From: Ruminococcaceae bacterium UBA3215
GTDB taxonomy: Bacteria; Bacillota; Clostridia; Oscillospirales; Ruminococcaceae
Assembly: GCA_002363155.1 (NCBI GenBank)
Contig: DEWH01000006.1
Location: 14,966 to 57,286 of the forward strand
DNA length: 42,321 bases
Reading direction: 5' to 3'
The notes below the pieces were generated by a model. The model was given only the letters and a program-made list of their open reading frames with translations, made no database searches and was not told where the DNA came from. Position 1 is the stretch's first letter. Each line of letters starts with the position of its first letter. Positions 16,538 through 25,410 of the stretch are shown here, piece after piece. Made by a program: the position numbers and the translations under genes.

Positions 16538-17764
16538 TCACAGCTCAACGCCGTTCTTTTTAAGCAGCTCTCTTGCGCTTTCAACGGAATCTATGCCCGT
16601 AGGGTTCTTGATCGGCGCAAACTCCTTCTCCCTTATGACCTCGTAGGGGAGACAGGAGGAAAGCTGATGTATCATATCGAGAACAAGCTGCTCGAATTTG
16701 AAGCCGTTCGGCTCAGCGGGCTTTATCAGAGTGCCGCTTTCGTCGATATACGGTATCTTCTTCCTGACAACGTGGAGCGGCATCTTGTCGTCCGCTACGC
16801 CCGCAAGCTCGCTCGTGCGGAAAAGGTAGTTCAGTATAACTCCGTAATTGTATGCAGGCTCGCCGTTCTTATCCTTCGCGTTCATCATCTCGTCGGAAAG
16901 CTCGTAATACTCCACAATGGACGGTCTGCCGTCCTCAAGGCACATCACTCCCACTTTCTCGTCCGGCGCCGCCTTTCGCACCACCTTCGCGCCCACGGAA
17001 ACACCCGCAAGGACTGTCGCGCCTACGAAACAGGGATCGCAGATGCGCTGGAGAACGTTGTCAACAGCGAAAATGTCTATCCACTCTATCCCCTCATCGT
17101 CAAGTATCTTATCAAGACCCGCCCGGCACATCGACGAATACCAGCCCGCATTGCCGTTCGGAGAAGTGGAGATGCGGTCTTTTGCTTCCATATAAAGCCT
17201 GCCGTTAAAATCGCAGGCGGGAGCCATATCCTGCCGGAAAAACACGATCCGGTCTTCCCTATATCCGAAATAATCGTGTTCTTTGAGAAATGCAGCGGTC
17301 TTGTCGTGGTTCTTCTCGCTCGTCATTATGAAAAGCCTTATCCATGTGTCCGTCTCTCTTACCACATCAAGAAGATTGCTGATAATGCGCTCGAAGATAT
17401 AGACCGGCTTGGTAAGCCCGATGTCGTACATTCCCTTCGGATCGTCGGAGCCGAGACGCGTTCCCATTCCTCCCGCAAGCAGAAGCGCAGCGGTCTTCCC
17501 CTCTTTTATCGTCTTTACGCCGATATCGTGAAGCTCCCGCTCGCGCGCTTCGATCTCGCTTCTCTGCATCGCGTCAAGCGGAGCAAATACACCTCGTCCG
17601 TCACCTGCACCGTGGTTTATCCTGCGGAGAACAGAAAAGTCCGTTTCCGCGATCTGCTGTATCAACGATCGCTTCTGCGCGTCGGAAAGTTCGTCAAAGA
17701 ACCGGAAAACGTGCTCCTGACCGATATCGGACATCTTTTTTCTTGCTTCTTCGTAATTCATCAT
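16538..17764 (-). CDS. UTP-dependent sugar-1-phosphate uridylyltransferase (UDPGP/UAP family)
   Basis: About 408 residues, cytoplasmic. Makes a UDP-sugar (UDP-GlcNAc/GalNAc or UDP-glucose type) from UTP and a sugar-1-phosphate. The nucleotide-binding signature LAGGMGTRLGSDDPKGMYDI lies near 96-115. Further family segments are MTSEKNHDKTAAFLKEHDYF, FFRQDMAPACDFNGR and FAVDNVLQRICDPCFVGATV; the last matches eukaryotic-type UDP-GlcNAc pyrophosphorylase, favouring that branch over bacterial GalU or GlmU. Three consecutive ATG codons follow CGGAGGAA; the first (17767) is too close to it, so 17764 or 17761 is the likely start. The 3' end touches the inverted-repeat element. Confidence 0.88.
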   Translation of the reverse strand: MMNYEEARKKMSDIGQEHVFRFFDELSDAQKRSLIQQIAETDFSVLRRINHGAGDGRGVFAPLDAMQRSEIEARERELHDIGVKTIKEGKTAALLLAGGMGTRLGSDDPKGMYDIGLTKPVYIFERIISNLLDVVRETDTWIRLFIMTSEKNHDKTAAFLKEHDYFGYREDRIVFFRQDMAPACDFNGRLYMEAKDRISTSPNGNAGWYSSMCRAGLDKILDDEGIEWIDIFAVDNVLQRICDPCFVGATVLAGVSVGAKVVRKAAPDEKVGVMCLEDGRPSIVEYYELSDEMMNAKDKNGEPAYNYGVILNYLFRTSELAGVADDKMPLHVVRKKIPYIDESGTLIKPAEPNGFKFEQLVLDMIHQLSSCLPYEVIREKEFAPIKNPTGIDSVESARELLKKNGVEL

Positions 17765-17845
17765 CATTTCCTCCGGTTGTTTCCGGCATCGCTGTATTTG
17801 TTACAGCCGAAGGGGCGCCGGGTATCGCGGTACTGTACACATCTA

Positions 17846-17965
17846 TTATATCATATAAGCGAAGCGTTATGATATAATTGCCCGATATGCAGGGAGCAAA
17901 TCTTTGATTTGCGAATCTGCAAGGGCATTCAGATCATGTATAATGAATGCTTCTGCATTCATTAT
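17846..17965. repeat. Cluster of palindromic hairpins in a promoter leader
   Basis: Three palindromes occur in 120 bp: TTATATCATA...ATGATATAA (17846-17878), GCAAAT-CTTTG-ATTTGC (17896-17912) and ATAATGAATGC-TTCT-GCATTCATTAT (17940-17965, perfect 11-bp arms). They would fold in the leader of the pyrophosphorylase transcript. The outermost one overlaps the promoter -10. No gene is seen in 17768-18090. Confidence 0.6.
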
Positions 17966-17989
17966 ATCATAACAGCCGGCATAAAGCAA
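17961..17989 (-). promoter_or_regulatory. Promoter of the UDP-sugar pyrophosphorylase gene
   Basis: On the minus strand: TTGCTT (17984-17989), a 17-base spacer and TATAAT (17961-17966). It gives a long (~190-base) leader containing the three hairpins. Confidence 0.65.
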
Positions 17990-18090
17990 GTATCATTTTA
18001 CGGTATCAGCGGCGGAATCTTTATGCGGTGCCATGATGACGGAGCAATCGGTGTTTTTCGGGATACTGACCTGCGGGGGAGTTCTTTTTG

Positions 18091-20706
18091 TCACGATATC
18101 ATTGATCCGGCTTTCCTTATAACACGCTCATAAACTTCCATTGCATAATCATGCTTTTTCTTTATATCATCGAGCCGCCCTTCTTTTCCCGCACACTCAA
18201 GCTCGTAAGCCAGTTCGGAGAATCTGACCGCGCCTATCATCTTTGATGTGCTTTTGAGCCCATGTATCAGCACGGTATATAGTTTCAGATCCCCGTTTTT
18301 CAATGCCGATTCAAGCTGTGCGGTCTTTTCCGGTTTTTCCTTGATATAGGTGTCAAGCATTTCACGGTAGAAGTCCTCTTCATTCATGCAATACTCCAGC
18401 CCGACATTTTTATCTATCACATCATTTGTCTCTTCGTCCTGCGTGTTTTCCTGCACCGGACCGGCGTGAGCCGTCTGTGCCGCGGCGGTGACTTCCGATT
18501 TTTTGTACATTATCTTCTCTTCGGGAAGATATTTAAGGATCATTTTTTCAAGCTTGTCGTATCTTATCGGTTTTGTGAGATAGTCGTCAAATCCCGCGTT
18601 CAGATACATCTCTCTTGCGCCGGAGACGGCATTGGCAGTGAGAGCGATGATCGGCGTACCCTGTGTGTCGATGATCCGGCTTGCTTTTATTTTCTCCAGT
18701 GTCTCGATACCGTCCATTTCCGGCATCATGTGGTCAAGAAATACTATATCATATTTTTGTTTCTCCATTGCGGCGATCGTGTCAGCTCCGCTGCTGACAG
18801 AGGTTATATCCGCCTCCGTCTTTTTGAGCAGTCCTCTGAAAACCTGAAGGTTCATCTGATTGTCGTCTGTTACGAGCACCTTTGCTCCGGGTGCAGTGAA
18901 AGATTCCCGCGAAACGCTGACACTTCTGCGGGCAAGAGACATTCTTTCCGCAAAAGAACCGATCGTACTGCTGCTTCCGGTCTTCTGCTCTATATCGAAC
19001 CAGAAATCCGAGCCTTTTCCGTATTCGCTGTCGAACATGAGGCTGCTGCCCATAAGCTCCAGACATCTCAGCGTAATGGGAAGTCCGAGTCCCGTACCCT
19101 CAATGTTGCGGTTGCGGCTGATATCGACGCGTCTGAAGGAATCAAACAGATGCGCTTTGTCATCGTCCTTTATCCCTATTCCGGTATCTCTGACAGAAAT
19201 ATGCAATATTACCGTGCCGGCTCTCCTTTCCTTTATGCACGCGGAAAGTGTAACAGTGCCGGTTTCCGTGTATTTCACGGCATTTGTGAGCAGATTGGTC
19301 ACTGCCTGGCGGATACGAAGGTCGTCTCCGAAAAGCTGTGCCGGGATATCACCGGCAATATCGTATTCTATCGCAAGTTCCTTTGCCTCCGCACGGGGAG
19401 TTATCATAACGATAAGATCCTCGAACATCTGCGCAGGGTCGTAGTTCACGGGGACAATTTCCATCTTTCCGCTCTCAATCTTGGAAAAATCGAGTATATC
19501 GTTTACCAGTGACAGCAAAGTCTCACCGCTGTGCTTGATATTTGCAGCATAGACGTTTGTGGCTTCTTCCTTTGTCTCCCGCAGGATAAGCTCATCAAAG
19601 CCGAGCACAGCGTTTATCGGCGTTCGTATCTCATGAGACATATTTGTGAGGAAATCACTCTTTGCTTCATTTGCCCGCCTTGCCTCGGCTATAAGCTGTT
19701 CTTCTTTGGAAATATCCGTTACGGTCAAGATATATCCGTATGCTTCACCGTAGTTGTCCCGAAGCGTGATTATGTCTGCTATACAGGTCTTGTCTCCGTC
19801 TGCGGAATTGCACTTGAATTTATAGCTGCCGCTTTCGTTTACGCACCCGAATATTTCTTCCTCGCTCTGCTGAAGACGTACAAGCTCGGTGAGATGCCTG
19901 CCCGGCGCCATATCCAGCTCTTTTCTTGCGAAATTATTCATTTCCATCGCAAGGAAACTGTCATCAAATATAACAAGACCGACATTCACTACCGTCTGTG
20001 CATAATCTCCCATAGCCCGTGATGAGACTGTAAAGGTGTTGTATTTTACAACGGCAATGATCCATATCAGAAATGCAAGTCCCGCGCCAAGACCCGATGT
20101 CGGATATATAACTCCCGTAACGGCTGTCAGGAATGTATCCGGTCCGGAGCAGAGCATCAGCGTAAGATTGGCGGCAAGTATGCGGAGCAGCAGTGCCTTT
20201 TCGCGCTTCAGCCTTACTTTGCCGTACCAGACTATCCATGAAGTCAGCGCCGAAAGGAAAATGATCACCGTATAGATCGAATGGAAAGTCCTCTCCGGGC
20301 AATCAACCGCCTGCCATGTAGTCCAGTTTCCGACACGGACAAATTCATCGACCTTTTCTCCCGAAAACAGCCACCAGTCTGTCAATGCGAGCGGTATCAG
20401 AATGAAGCGAACTATATTCTGTATTTTCCGGTTTACTCCGGCTTTGTGCAGCACAACTATCGTTTCCGCAAGGGGGAATGTGTTGACGCCAAGCAAGCCC
20501 GCACGGCGCAGATGCGAACAAACGGCAAAATCGCCGCATATACCGATAAAACCATATCCGAATCCCCATATCCCGACTGCAAGTCCCATAAGCAGTATAG
20601 CCGCACGAAAATATCCGGCTGACTTTTCACGTCTGAAAAACTGTACGCCATATACGGTCGATACGGTTCCCATCATTATAAGCGCAGCACTTAACAGAAT
20701 TCCCAT
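18091..20706 (-). CDS. Hybrid histidine kinase: 7TM sensor, PAS-like, HisKA, HATPase, receiver, HPt
   Basis: 871 residues. Seven hydrophobic helices (about 1-220) of the histidine-kinase 7TM type, then a PAS-like segment (235-335). HisKA with His358 in MSHEIRTPINAVLGF. HATPase with Asn475 (N box), DTGIGI at 507-512 and GTGLGL at 537-542. Receiver with Asp658 in IVFLDHMMPEMDG and Lys712 in TKP. C-terminal HPt with His815 in HGLKSTSKMIGA. It can therefore run a full His-Asp-His relay alone. Last gene of the operon, 18 bases after the DegV kinase. The ribosome site is weak (GGAG about 12 bases upstream). The kinase-receiver-HPt part closely resembles that of the neighbouring 1561-residue kinase, suggesting duplication. 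Confidence 0.9.
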   Translation of the reverse strand: MGILLSAALIMMGTVSTVYGVQFFRREKSAGYFRAAILLMGLAVGIWGFGYGFIGICGDFAVCSHLRRAGLLGVNTFPLAETIVVLHKAGVNRKIQNIVRFILIPLALTDWWLFSGEKVDEFVRVGNWTTWQAVDCPERTFHSIYTVIIFLSALTSWIVWYGKVRLKREKALLLRILAANLTLMLCSGPDTFLTAVTGVIYPTSGLGAGLAFLIWIIAVVKYNTFTVSSRAMGDYAQTVVNVGLVIFDDSFLAMEMNNFARKELDMAPGRHLTELVRLQQSEEEIFGCVNESGSYKFKCNSADGDKTCIADIITLRDNYGEAYGYILTVTDISKEEQLIAEARRANEAKSDFLTNMSHEIRTPINAVLGFDELILRETKEEATNVYAANIKHSGETLLSLVNDILDFSKIESGKMEIVPVNYDPAQMFEDLIVMITPRAEAKELAIEYDIAGDIPAQLFGDDLRIRQAVTNLLTNAVKYTETGTVTLSACIKERRAGTVILHISVRDTGIGIKDDDKAHLFDSFRRVDISRNRNIEGTGLGLPITLRCLELMGSSLMFDSEYGKGSDFWFDIEQKTGSSSTIGSFAERMSLARRSVSVSRESFTAPGAKVLVTDDNQMNLQVFRGLLKKTEADITSVSSGADTIAAMEKQKYDIVFLDHMMPEMDGIETLEKIKASRIIDTQGTPIIALTANAVSGAREMYLNAGFDDYLTKPIRYDKLEKMILKYLPEEKIMYKKSEVTAAAQTAHAGPVQENTQDEETNDVIDKNVGLEYCMNEEDFYREMLDTYIKEKPEKTAQLESALKNGDLKLYTVLIHGLKSTSKMIGAVRFSELAYELECAGKEGRLDDIKKKHDYAMEVYERVIRKAGSMIS

Positions 20707-20724
20707 ATCTGCATCATCTCCGTT

Positions 20725-23700
20725 TTACAGTGTCTTTATCAGTTCTTCCGCCGCGGACAGGACAGCCTCGTATTCATTCATCACTTCGGCATGACCCGAC
20801 TGTATCTCATCGAACCGCTCCTCTTTTCCCGCAAGCTCAAGCCTCAGCGCCATGTCCGGCAGCATAACCGCACCTATCGTCTTTGATGTGCTTTTAAGTC
20901 CGTGAATATTGACGGTGTACTGCTTTATATCCCCGTTTTTAAGGGCGGTTTCAAGATTTTCGCGCTTTGCCGGGCTTTCGTTTACGAATGTAACGAGCAT
21001 TTCCTTGTAAAATCCCGTATCGTTCATGCAGTATTCCATTCCCGAAGCAGTGTTGATATGACCTGCATTTCCGTCATCTGCGCTTTCCTCCGGCATATCC
21101 GGCGCAGGGACCTCCGCGCTCGGCTTTTCCGCGGCGGTATCATCTGCCGCGGCAGCAGGAACGTGATCCCCGGAAGCCCCGCCGGTCCTGATGTCAGCGT
21201 CGGCGGTCTTATATCCGATTTTTTCGGCGGGCAGATACTTTTTCAGTATCATTTCAAGACTTCTGACTTCTATCGGCTTCGACAGATAATCGTCGAAGCC
21301 TGCCGAAAGGTATTCCTCCTTCGCGCCGACTATGGCATTGGCGGTCATCATTATCACCGCAGTGTTCTCGCCCAGCAGACCTGCAGTTTCCATATTCTTC
21401 CGCGTTTCAAGACCGTCCATACCCGGCATCATGTGGTCAAGGAAGATAATGTCATACCTGTTCTGTGTAACCGCCTTTAAAGCGTCGCTGCCGCCGGCAA
21501 CGATATCGACCTTTATGCCTGTGCGTTTGAGAAGTCCTTTCGCAACTTTAAGATTCATCATATTGTCATCTACGACAAGAACTCTCGCATCGGGAGCGTA
21601 GATATACTCCCGGCTGTTTTCATTGTGACGGGACAGGCGCAGACGCTCCTCATAGTCGCCGATAGGCTCGTCGTCAACGACCTCCTGCACTATATCGAAC
21701 CAGAACCGTGAGCCCTCGCCGTAAACGCTGTCAAGCTGAAGCTCGCTTCCCATCATGACGAGAAGCTTCTGAACAATGGAGATGCCGAGACCGGTACCCT
21801 CTATCGCACGGTTTTTCTCGCTGTCAAGCCTTCTGAACGACTCGAAAAGCGCATCTCTGTCCTCGGGGCGGATACCGATACCGGTGTCCTGAACCTCGGT
21901 ACGCAGCGTTATCCTGTCTCCGTTTCTGTCCGCAATAAGCATACGCAGGGTGACACTGCCCTTGGGAGTGTATTTGACCGCGTTGGTGAGGATATTTGTG
22001 ATTATCTGTCTGATACGCACATCGTCACCGTACAGCGTTTTGGGCAGGTTCCTGTCGATCTCTGTCTTAAATTCAAGATTCTTCTGTTCGGCTCTTTCAA
22101 GTACCATATTGACCAGATCGTTTATCATCAGCGCGGTGTCATAGCTTACAGGCACTATCTCCATTTTGCCGTCCTCTATCTTTGAAAAATCGAGAATGCT
22201 GTTTATGAGCGTAAGCAGAGTGCGTCCGGCATTCTGTATGTTCTCGGAGTACTCCCTGATATCATCGCTGCCGCTCTCGCGCATTATCATCTCATTCATA
22301 CCGAGAACCGCGTTTATCGGGGTGCGTATCTCATGCGACATCTGCGCAAGGAACTGCGATTTTGCCTGACCTGCTTTTTCGGCTTCCGCGGCGGAATTTT
22401 CGAGAGTTTTCCGCACCCGCTTCTGCCACACGATCATTATATGGAGCAGTGAGCCTGTTATCGCTATTCCCGCGCCGAATATCACTATGAAAACAATGAT
22501 GTAGCTTACAAGACTGCCGTATATAACATTCCAGTTTTTCGCGCAGACAATAGTGAAGCCGGAGGTAGGGTCGGGAACTGCATAAAAGGCTTTGTAGCCG
22601 CCGTCATAGTCTTTGATGACGACAGTGTCCCCGGCGAGCACCGCATCAAGATAACCTGCCTGTTCAAGTGTTACCACGTTGCTTTCCGACATCTGATACT
22701 CCGGAGCGGGGTGATTTATGATCTGCCCGTCCGCGTCCGCAAGAAACGCATACCCCTCATCGGTATAGCTCGAATCAAGTATGCCGGTAAGCTTGTCAAG
22801 GAAGAAATCTATTCCGAAAACACCTAAGAAATTGCCGGTCTTGTCATATACTCTTTTGCTGAATGTGACGCAGTAAGCTCCTATCTGTTCGTCATAATAC
22901 GGGGCGGATACGGAGAAGCCGTCCTCTTTTTCCGACTCTATGGAATCTATGTACCACTGTCTTTCCTCAACGTGCCAGTCATCATCGGGCTCCCAGCCGT
23001 TGTTCATAATAACCGTATGCTCCGCGCGGGGATCGGTCATGTACGATACCGAGATATCATCATACTGCACGGTGATATCGTTCAGCCATTCAACGCATTT
23101 GTCATAATCACCGAGCATTTCCGGCTCGGCGGAAATAAAGCTCACAAACATATCCAGTACGCTTTTCTGCTCGACTATCCACGACTCAAGTTCCGATGTG
23201 TAATCTCCCGTTTCCTTTTCCATACGGGTATTGCCCCAGTTTATCATAAGTACCGTCGATATCGCGATGCACAGTATCATCGTTACCGTGAGCAGCGCTA
23301 TGATACCGGCGCAGGCATGCCTGTTGGTGCGGTCGGAGATGTCCGAATCGGCATGTACGTCTTTTATTATCCTGCCGCTCTCCTGCTCCTTTTTGCCGGC
23401 ATCGGTATCTACCGTATAAAGCGAGGCAAGTGCGGATTTCATTTTGAGCGAGGACTCACGCAGACGCTCCATATAGACTTCCGGTTCGTCGCTTGACCGG
23501 AGAAGGCGGTAATCGCTGCGCTTCACTATGTCTTCCATAGGCGCACTTATTCTGGCGACCGCTCCGCTGACCGCGCTCTCGGTATATTTAAGACGCTGCT
23601 CTATCCTTCTCCTGTAACGTATGCTGAAAATGTACAGCAGTATCATTCCCGCAATAAGGCAGAGATTTACCGCCGTATTCGCAATGATACCTGTCATATT

Positions 23701-25410
23701 GTTCCGGTAGAGAGCGGTCTGGCTGACTACGGACAGCAGATACCATTCATTCGCGGTACGGTTGTAGAAAACAACGCTGTCGGTATCGCTTATTTTTGTG
23801 TGGAAATTAAGCGAACTCTCACCGGAGGAAAGTATTCTCTGGAATACGGCGGTGTACTGCGGCAGAGCTGCGGAAATAGGCTGACCTACCGCGGCAACAT
23901 CGGCATAACCGACTATCTGACCGCTCCCGCTGACAATAAGAGCGTCACCGCCCGCAATACTTATCTTTGAAACGCTCTCCTGCAAGCCTGTCAGGTTGAA
24001 GTCGAGCGCGACTACAGTCGTTCCGTCGGACAGCAGCTCCGACACCGTGAAGCACATTTCTCCCGACGCAAGATCAAGATATGGGGCAGTATAATAGATA
24101 CTGCCGCTTCCCTTTTTGCGTGCGCCCTTGTACCAGTCGCGCTGAACAGGGTCAAAATCCTCCGGCATCACAAAATCCGGTATGCTGTACCAGTCCTCGC
24201 CCGCGGCATAGACGTTCGTGCAGCTTCCGACGGAATTGTAGTCCTTGTTTGTTTTGAGATAGGCGTCGATCTCGTCTCCCGAAGCGTTTTCCTTGTAGAG
24301 CAGCTCCAGTCCCGACGCTATCTGTCTCGTGAGTATCTCAGCTTCGTACAGTGTCTGTTCAAGGTCTCCCGATACCGATTCGAGCTGTGCGCGTCCTATC
24401 GCGTCTGCCTGTCCGCTTATCATCGAGTAGAACAGCCGGAAGTTGAATACCAGCACCAAACTCATGGCAACGGCGAACACCGCAAGCAGCGCATAATTGA
24501 AGCGCTTTGAAAGGATATGCTCCGTTCCCCTCCTGCTCTTTTCCTTCGGACTGTACGCAAAGAGCAGACCGAAGCAGCCCCTGCCGCAGTTGCAGGCTAC
24601 TGCCGAGGAAGCCTTCACGAAATAAACATTGCGGAATATCGCGTATTTCCGGACTGTCTCCGCTATTTTTCCAAGCTCGGTGTCATCGAGTCCCGCATAG
24701 GTTATGAAAAGCGTGTCGGTCTCAATGTCATTCCTGCCGTGAAGCTGTCCGCGTATATAGGAGCGCATCGCCGCTTCGTGAAGTCCGTACACCATGCCGC
24801 CTACGGCGATCCTGCTTTTCTTCATCACAAGCATGGGACGCAGCAGCATTCTTTCACACAGCTTGCGCATGCCGCTGCCGAGCCTGCCGTTCCTGTTCAT
24901 AAACTCAAGCTCGCGCACTATGAATGTCGATGATACCCTTGAAGCGTACTCACTGACCTCCGCACGGAGCTGCTGCATATTATGCTCTTCTCTTGCAAGC
25001 TCCGCCGCCCTGAGAACGACAAGTCCGAGACCGCTGGAGATCTGTCCGGAGTCGAGAACATATACGCCGGGTACGCTTTCAGCCGCTTTTACCGCATTAT
25101 CGTAGCCCTTGCTCGCATACCGCCCCATTGTTATGTGAAGTATCGCGGTATTGCCGCGTATGTTTTCTCTGAAAAAACTCAGATAATCCTCTTCCGAAGC
25201 AGCGTCCGACATAACAACATCGTCCGTTGTTTCCATATAATCAAGAAGATCGTCGGGGCTTATCTCCACGCCGTCAAGAAACTGCCCGTCCCGCGTCCTG
25301 ACAATGTTGGGAAGGACTCTGACCGAATATTCCCTGACAAGCTCCGGCGGCAGGTCACAGACGCTGTCGGTGGTTATCAGTATGTGAGGCTGTTCCCTTT
25401 CTTCACTCAT
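20725..25410 (-). CDS. DegV domain fused to a dual-Cache hybrid histidine kinase with receiver and HPt
   Basis: 1561 residues in one frame. Residues 1-285 are a DegV fold (TTDSVCDLP at 13-21, LDSGQISSGLGL at 119-130, NRNGRLGSG at 172-180), a family that binds fatty acids; it ends in a Cys-rich ACNCGRGC (272-279). Then TM (304-327), an extracellular dCache-like domain (330-570), TM (574-597), a cytoplasmic linker, TM (700-724), a second dCache-like domain (730-960) and TM (968-993). HisKA His1026, HATPase Asn1143 with DTGIGI (1175-1180), receiver Asp1325, an acidic Ala/Pro-rich linker, HPt His1503. The start has GGGAGG six bases before ATG and overlaps the previous gene by 8 bases. The DegV GTY-type loop is altered (MGRYASKGY), so lipid binding is not certain. 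Confidence 0.9.
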   Translation of the reverse strand: MSEEREQPHILITTDSVCDLPPELVREYSVRVLPNIVRTRDGQFLDGVEISPDDLLDYMETTDDVVMSDAASEEDYLSFFRENIRGNTAILHITMGRYASKGYDNAVKAAESVPGVYVLDSGQISSGLGLVVLRAAELAREEHNMQQLRAEVSEYASRVSSTFIVRELEFMNRNGRLGSGMRKLCERMLLRPMLVMKKSRIAVGGMVYGLHEAAMRSYIRGQLHGRNDIETDTLFITYAGLDDTELGKIAETVRKYAIFRNVYFVKASSAVACNCGRGCFGLLFAYSPKEKSRRGTEHILSKRFNYALLAVFAVAMSLVLVFNFRLFYSMISGQADAIGRAQLESVSGDLEQTLYEAEILTRQIASGLELLYKENASGDEIDAYLKTNKDYNSVGSCTNVYAAGEDWYSIPDFVMPEDFDPVQRDWYKGARKKGSGSIYYTAPYLDLASGEMCFTVSELLSDGTTVVALDFNLTGLQESVSKISIAGGDALIVSGSGQIVGYADVAAVGQPISAALPQYTAVFQRILSSGESSLNFHTKISDTDSVVFYNRTANEWYLLSVVSQTALYRNNMTGIIANTAVNLCLIAGMILLYIFSIRYRRRIEQRLKYTESAVSGAVARISAPMEDIVKRSDYRLLRSSDEPEVYMERLRESSLKMKSALASLYTVDTDAGKKEQESGRIIKDVHADSDISDRTNRHACAGIIALLTVTMILCIAISTVLMINWGNTRMEKETGDYTSELESWIVEQKSVLDMFVSFISAEPEMLGDYDKCVEWLNDITVQYDDISVSYMTDPRAEHTVIMNNGWEPDDDWHVEERQWYIDSIESEKEDGFSVSAPYYDEQIGAYCVTFSKRVYDKTGNFLGVFGIDFFLDKLTGILDSSYTDEGYAFLADADGQIINHPAPEYQMSESNVVTLEQAGYLDAVLAGDTVVIKDYDGGYKAFYAVPDPTSGFTIVCAKNWNVIYGSLVSYIIVFIVIFGAGIAITGSLLHIMIVWQKRVRKTLENSAAEAEKAGQAKSQFLAQMSHEIRTPINAVLGMNEMIMRESGSDDIREYSENIQNAGRTLLTLINSILDFSKIEDGKMEIVPVSYDTALMINDLVNMVLERAEQKNLEFKTEIDRNLPKTLYGDDVRIRQIITNILTNAVKYTPKGSVTLRMLIADRNGDRITLRTEVQDTGIGIRPEDRDALFESFRRLDSEKNRAIEGTGLGISIVQKLLVMMGSELQLDSVYGEGSRFWFDIVQEVVDDEPIGDYEERLRLSRHNENSREYIYAPDARVLVVDDNMMNLKVAKGLLKRTGIKVDIVAGGSDALKAVTQNRYDIIFLDHMMPGMDGLETRKNMETAGLLGENTAVIMMTANAIVGAKEEYLSAGFDDYLSKPIEVRSLEMILKKYLPAEKIGYKTADADIRTGGASGDHVPAAAADDTAAEKPSAEVPAPDMPEESADDGNAGHINTASGMEYCMNDTGFYKEMLVTFVNESPAKRENLETALKNGDIKQYTVNIHGLKSTSKTIGAVMLPDMALRLELAGKEERFDEIQSGHAEVMNEYEAVLSAAEELIKTL

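Noticed and set aside
16517..17872. 451-residue open frame on the plus strand
   Set aside because: It lies opposite the UDP-sugar pyrophosphorylase, whose catalytic motifs are intact. The opposite frame is rich in Arg, His and Tyr with no motif, as expected from a shadow frame.
18466..19512. 348-residue open frame on the plus strand
   Set aside because: Antisense to the HisKA/HATPase part of the 871-residue kinase. A mirror of its codon bias.
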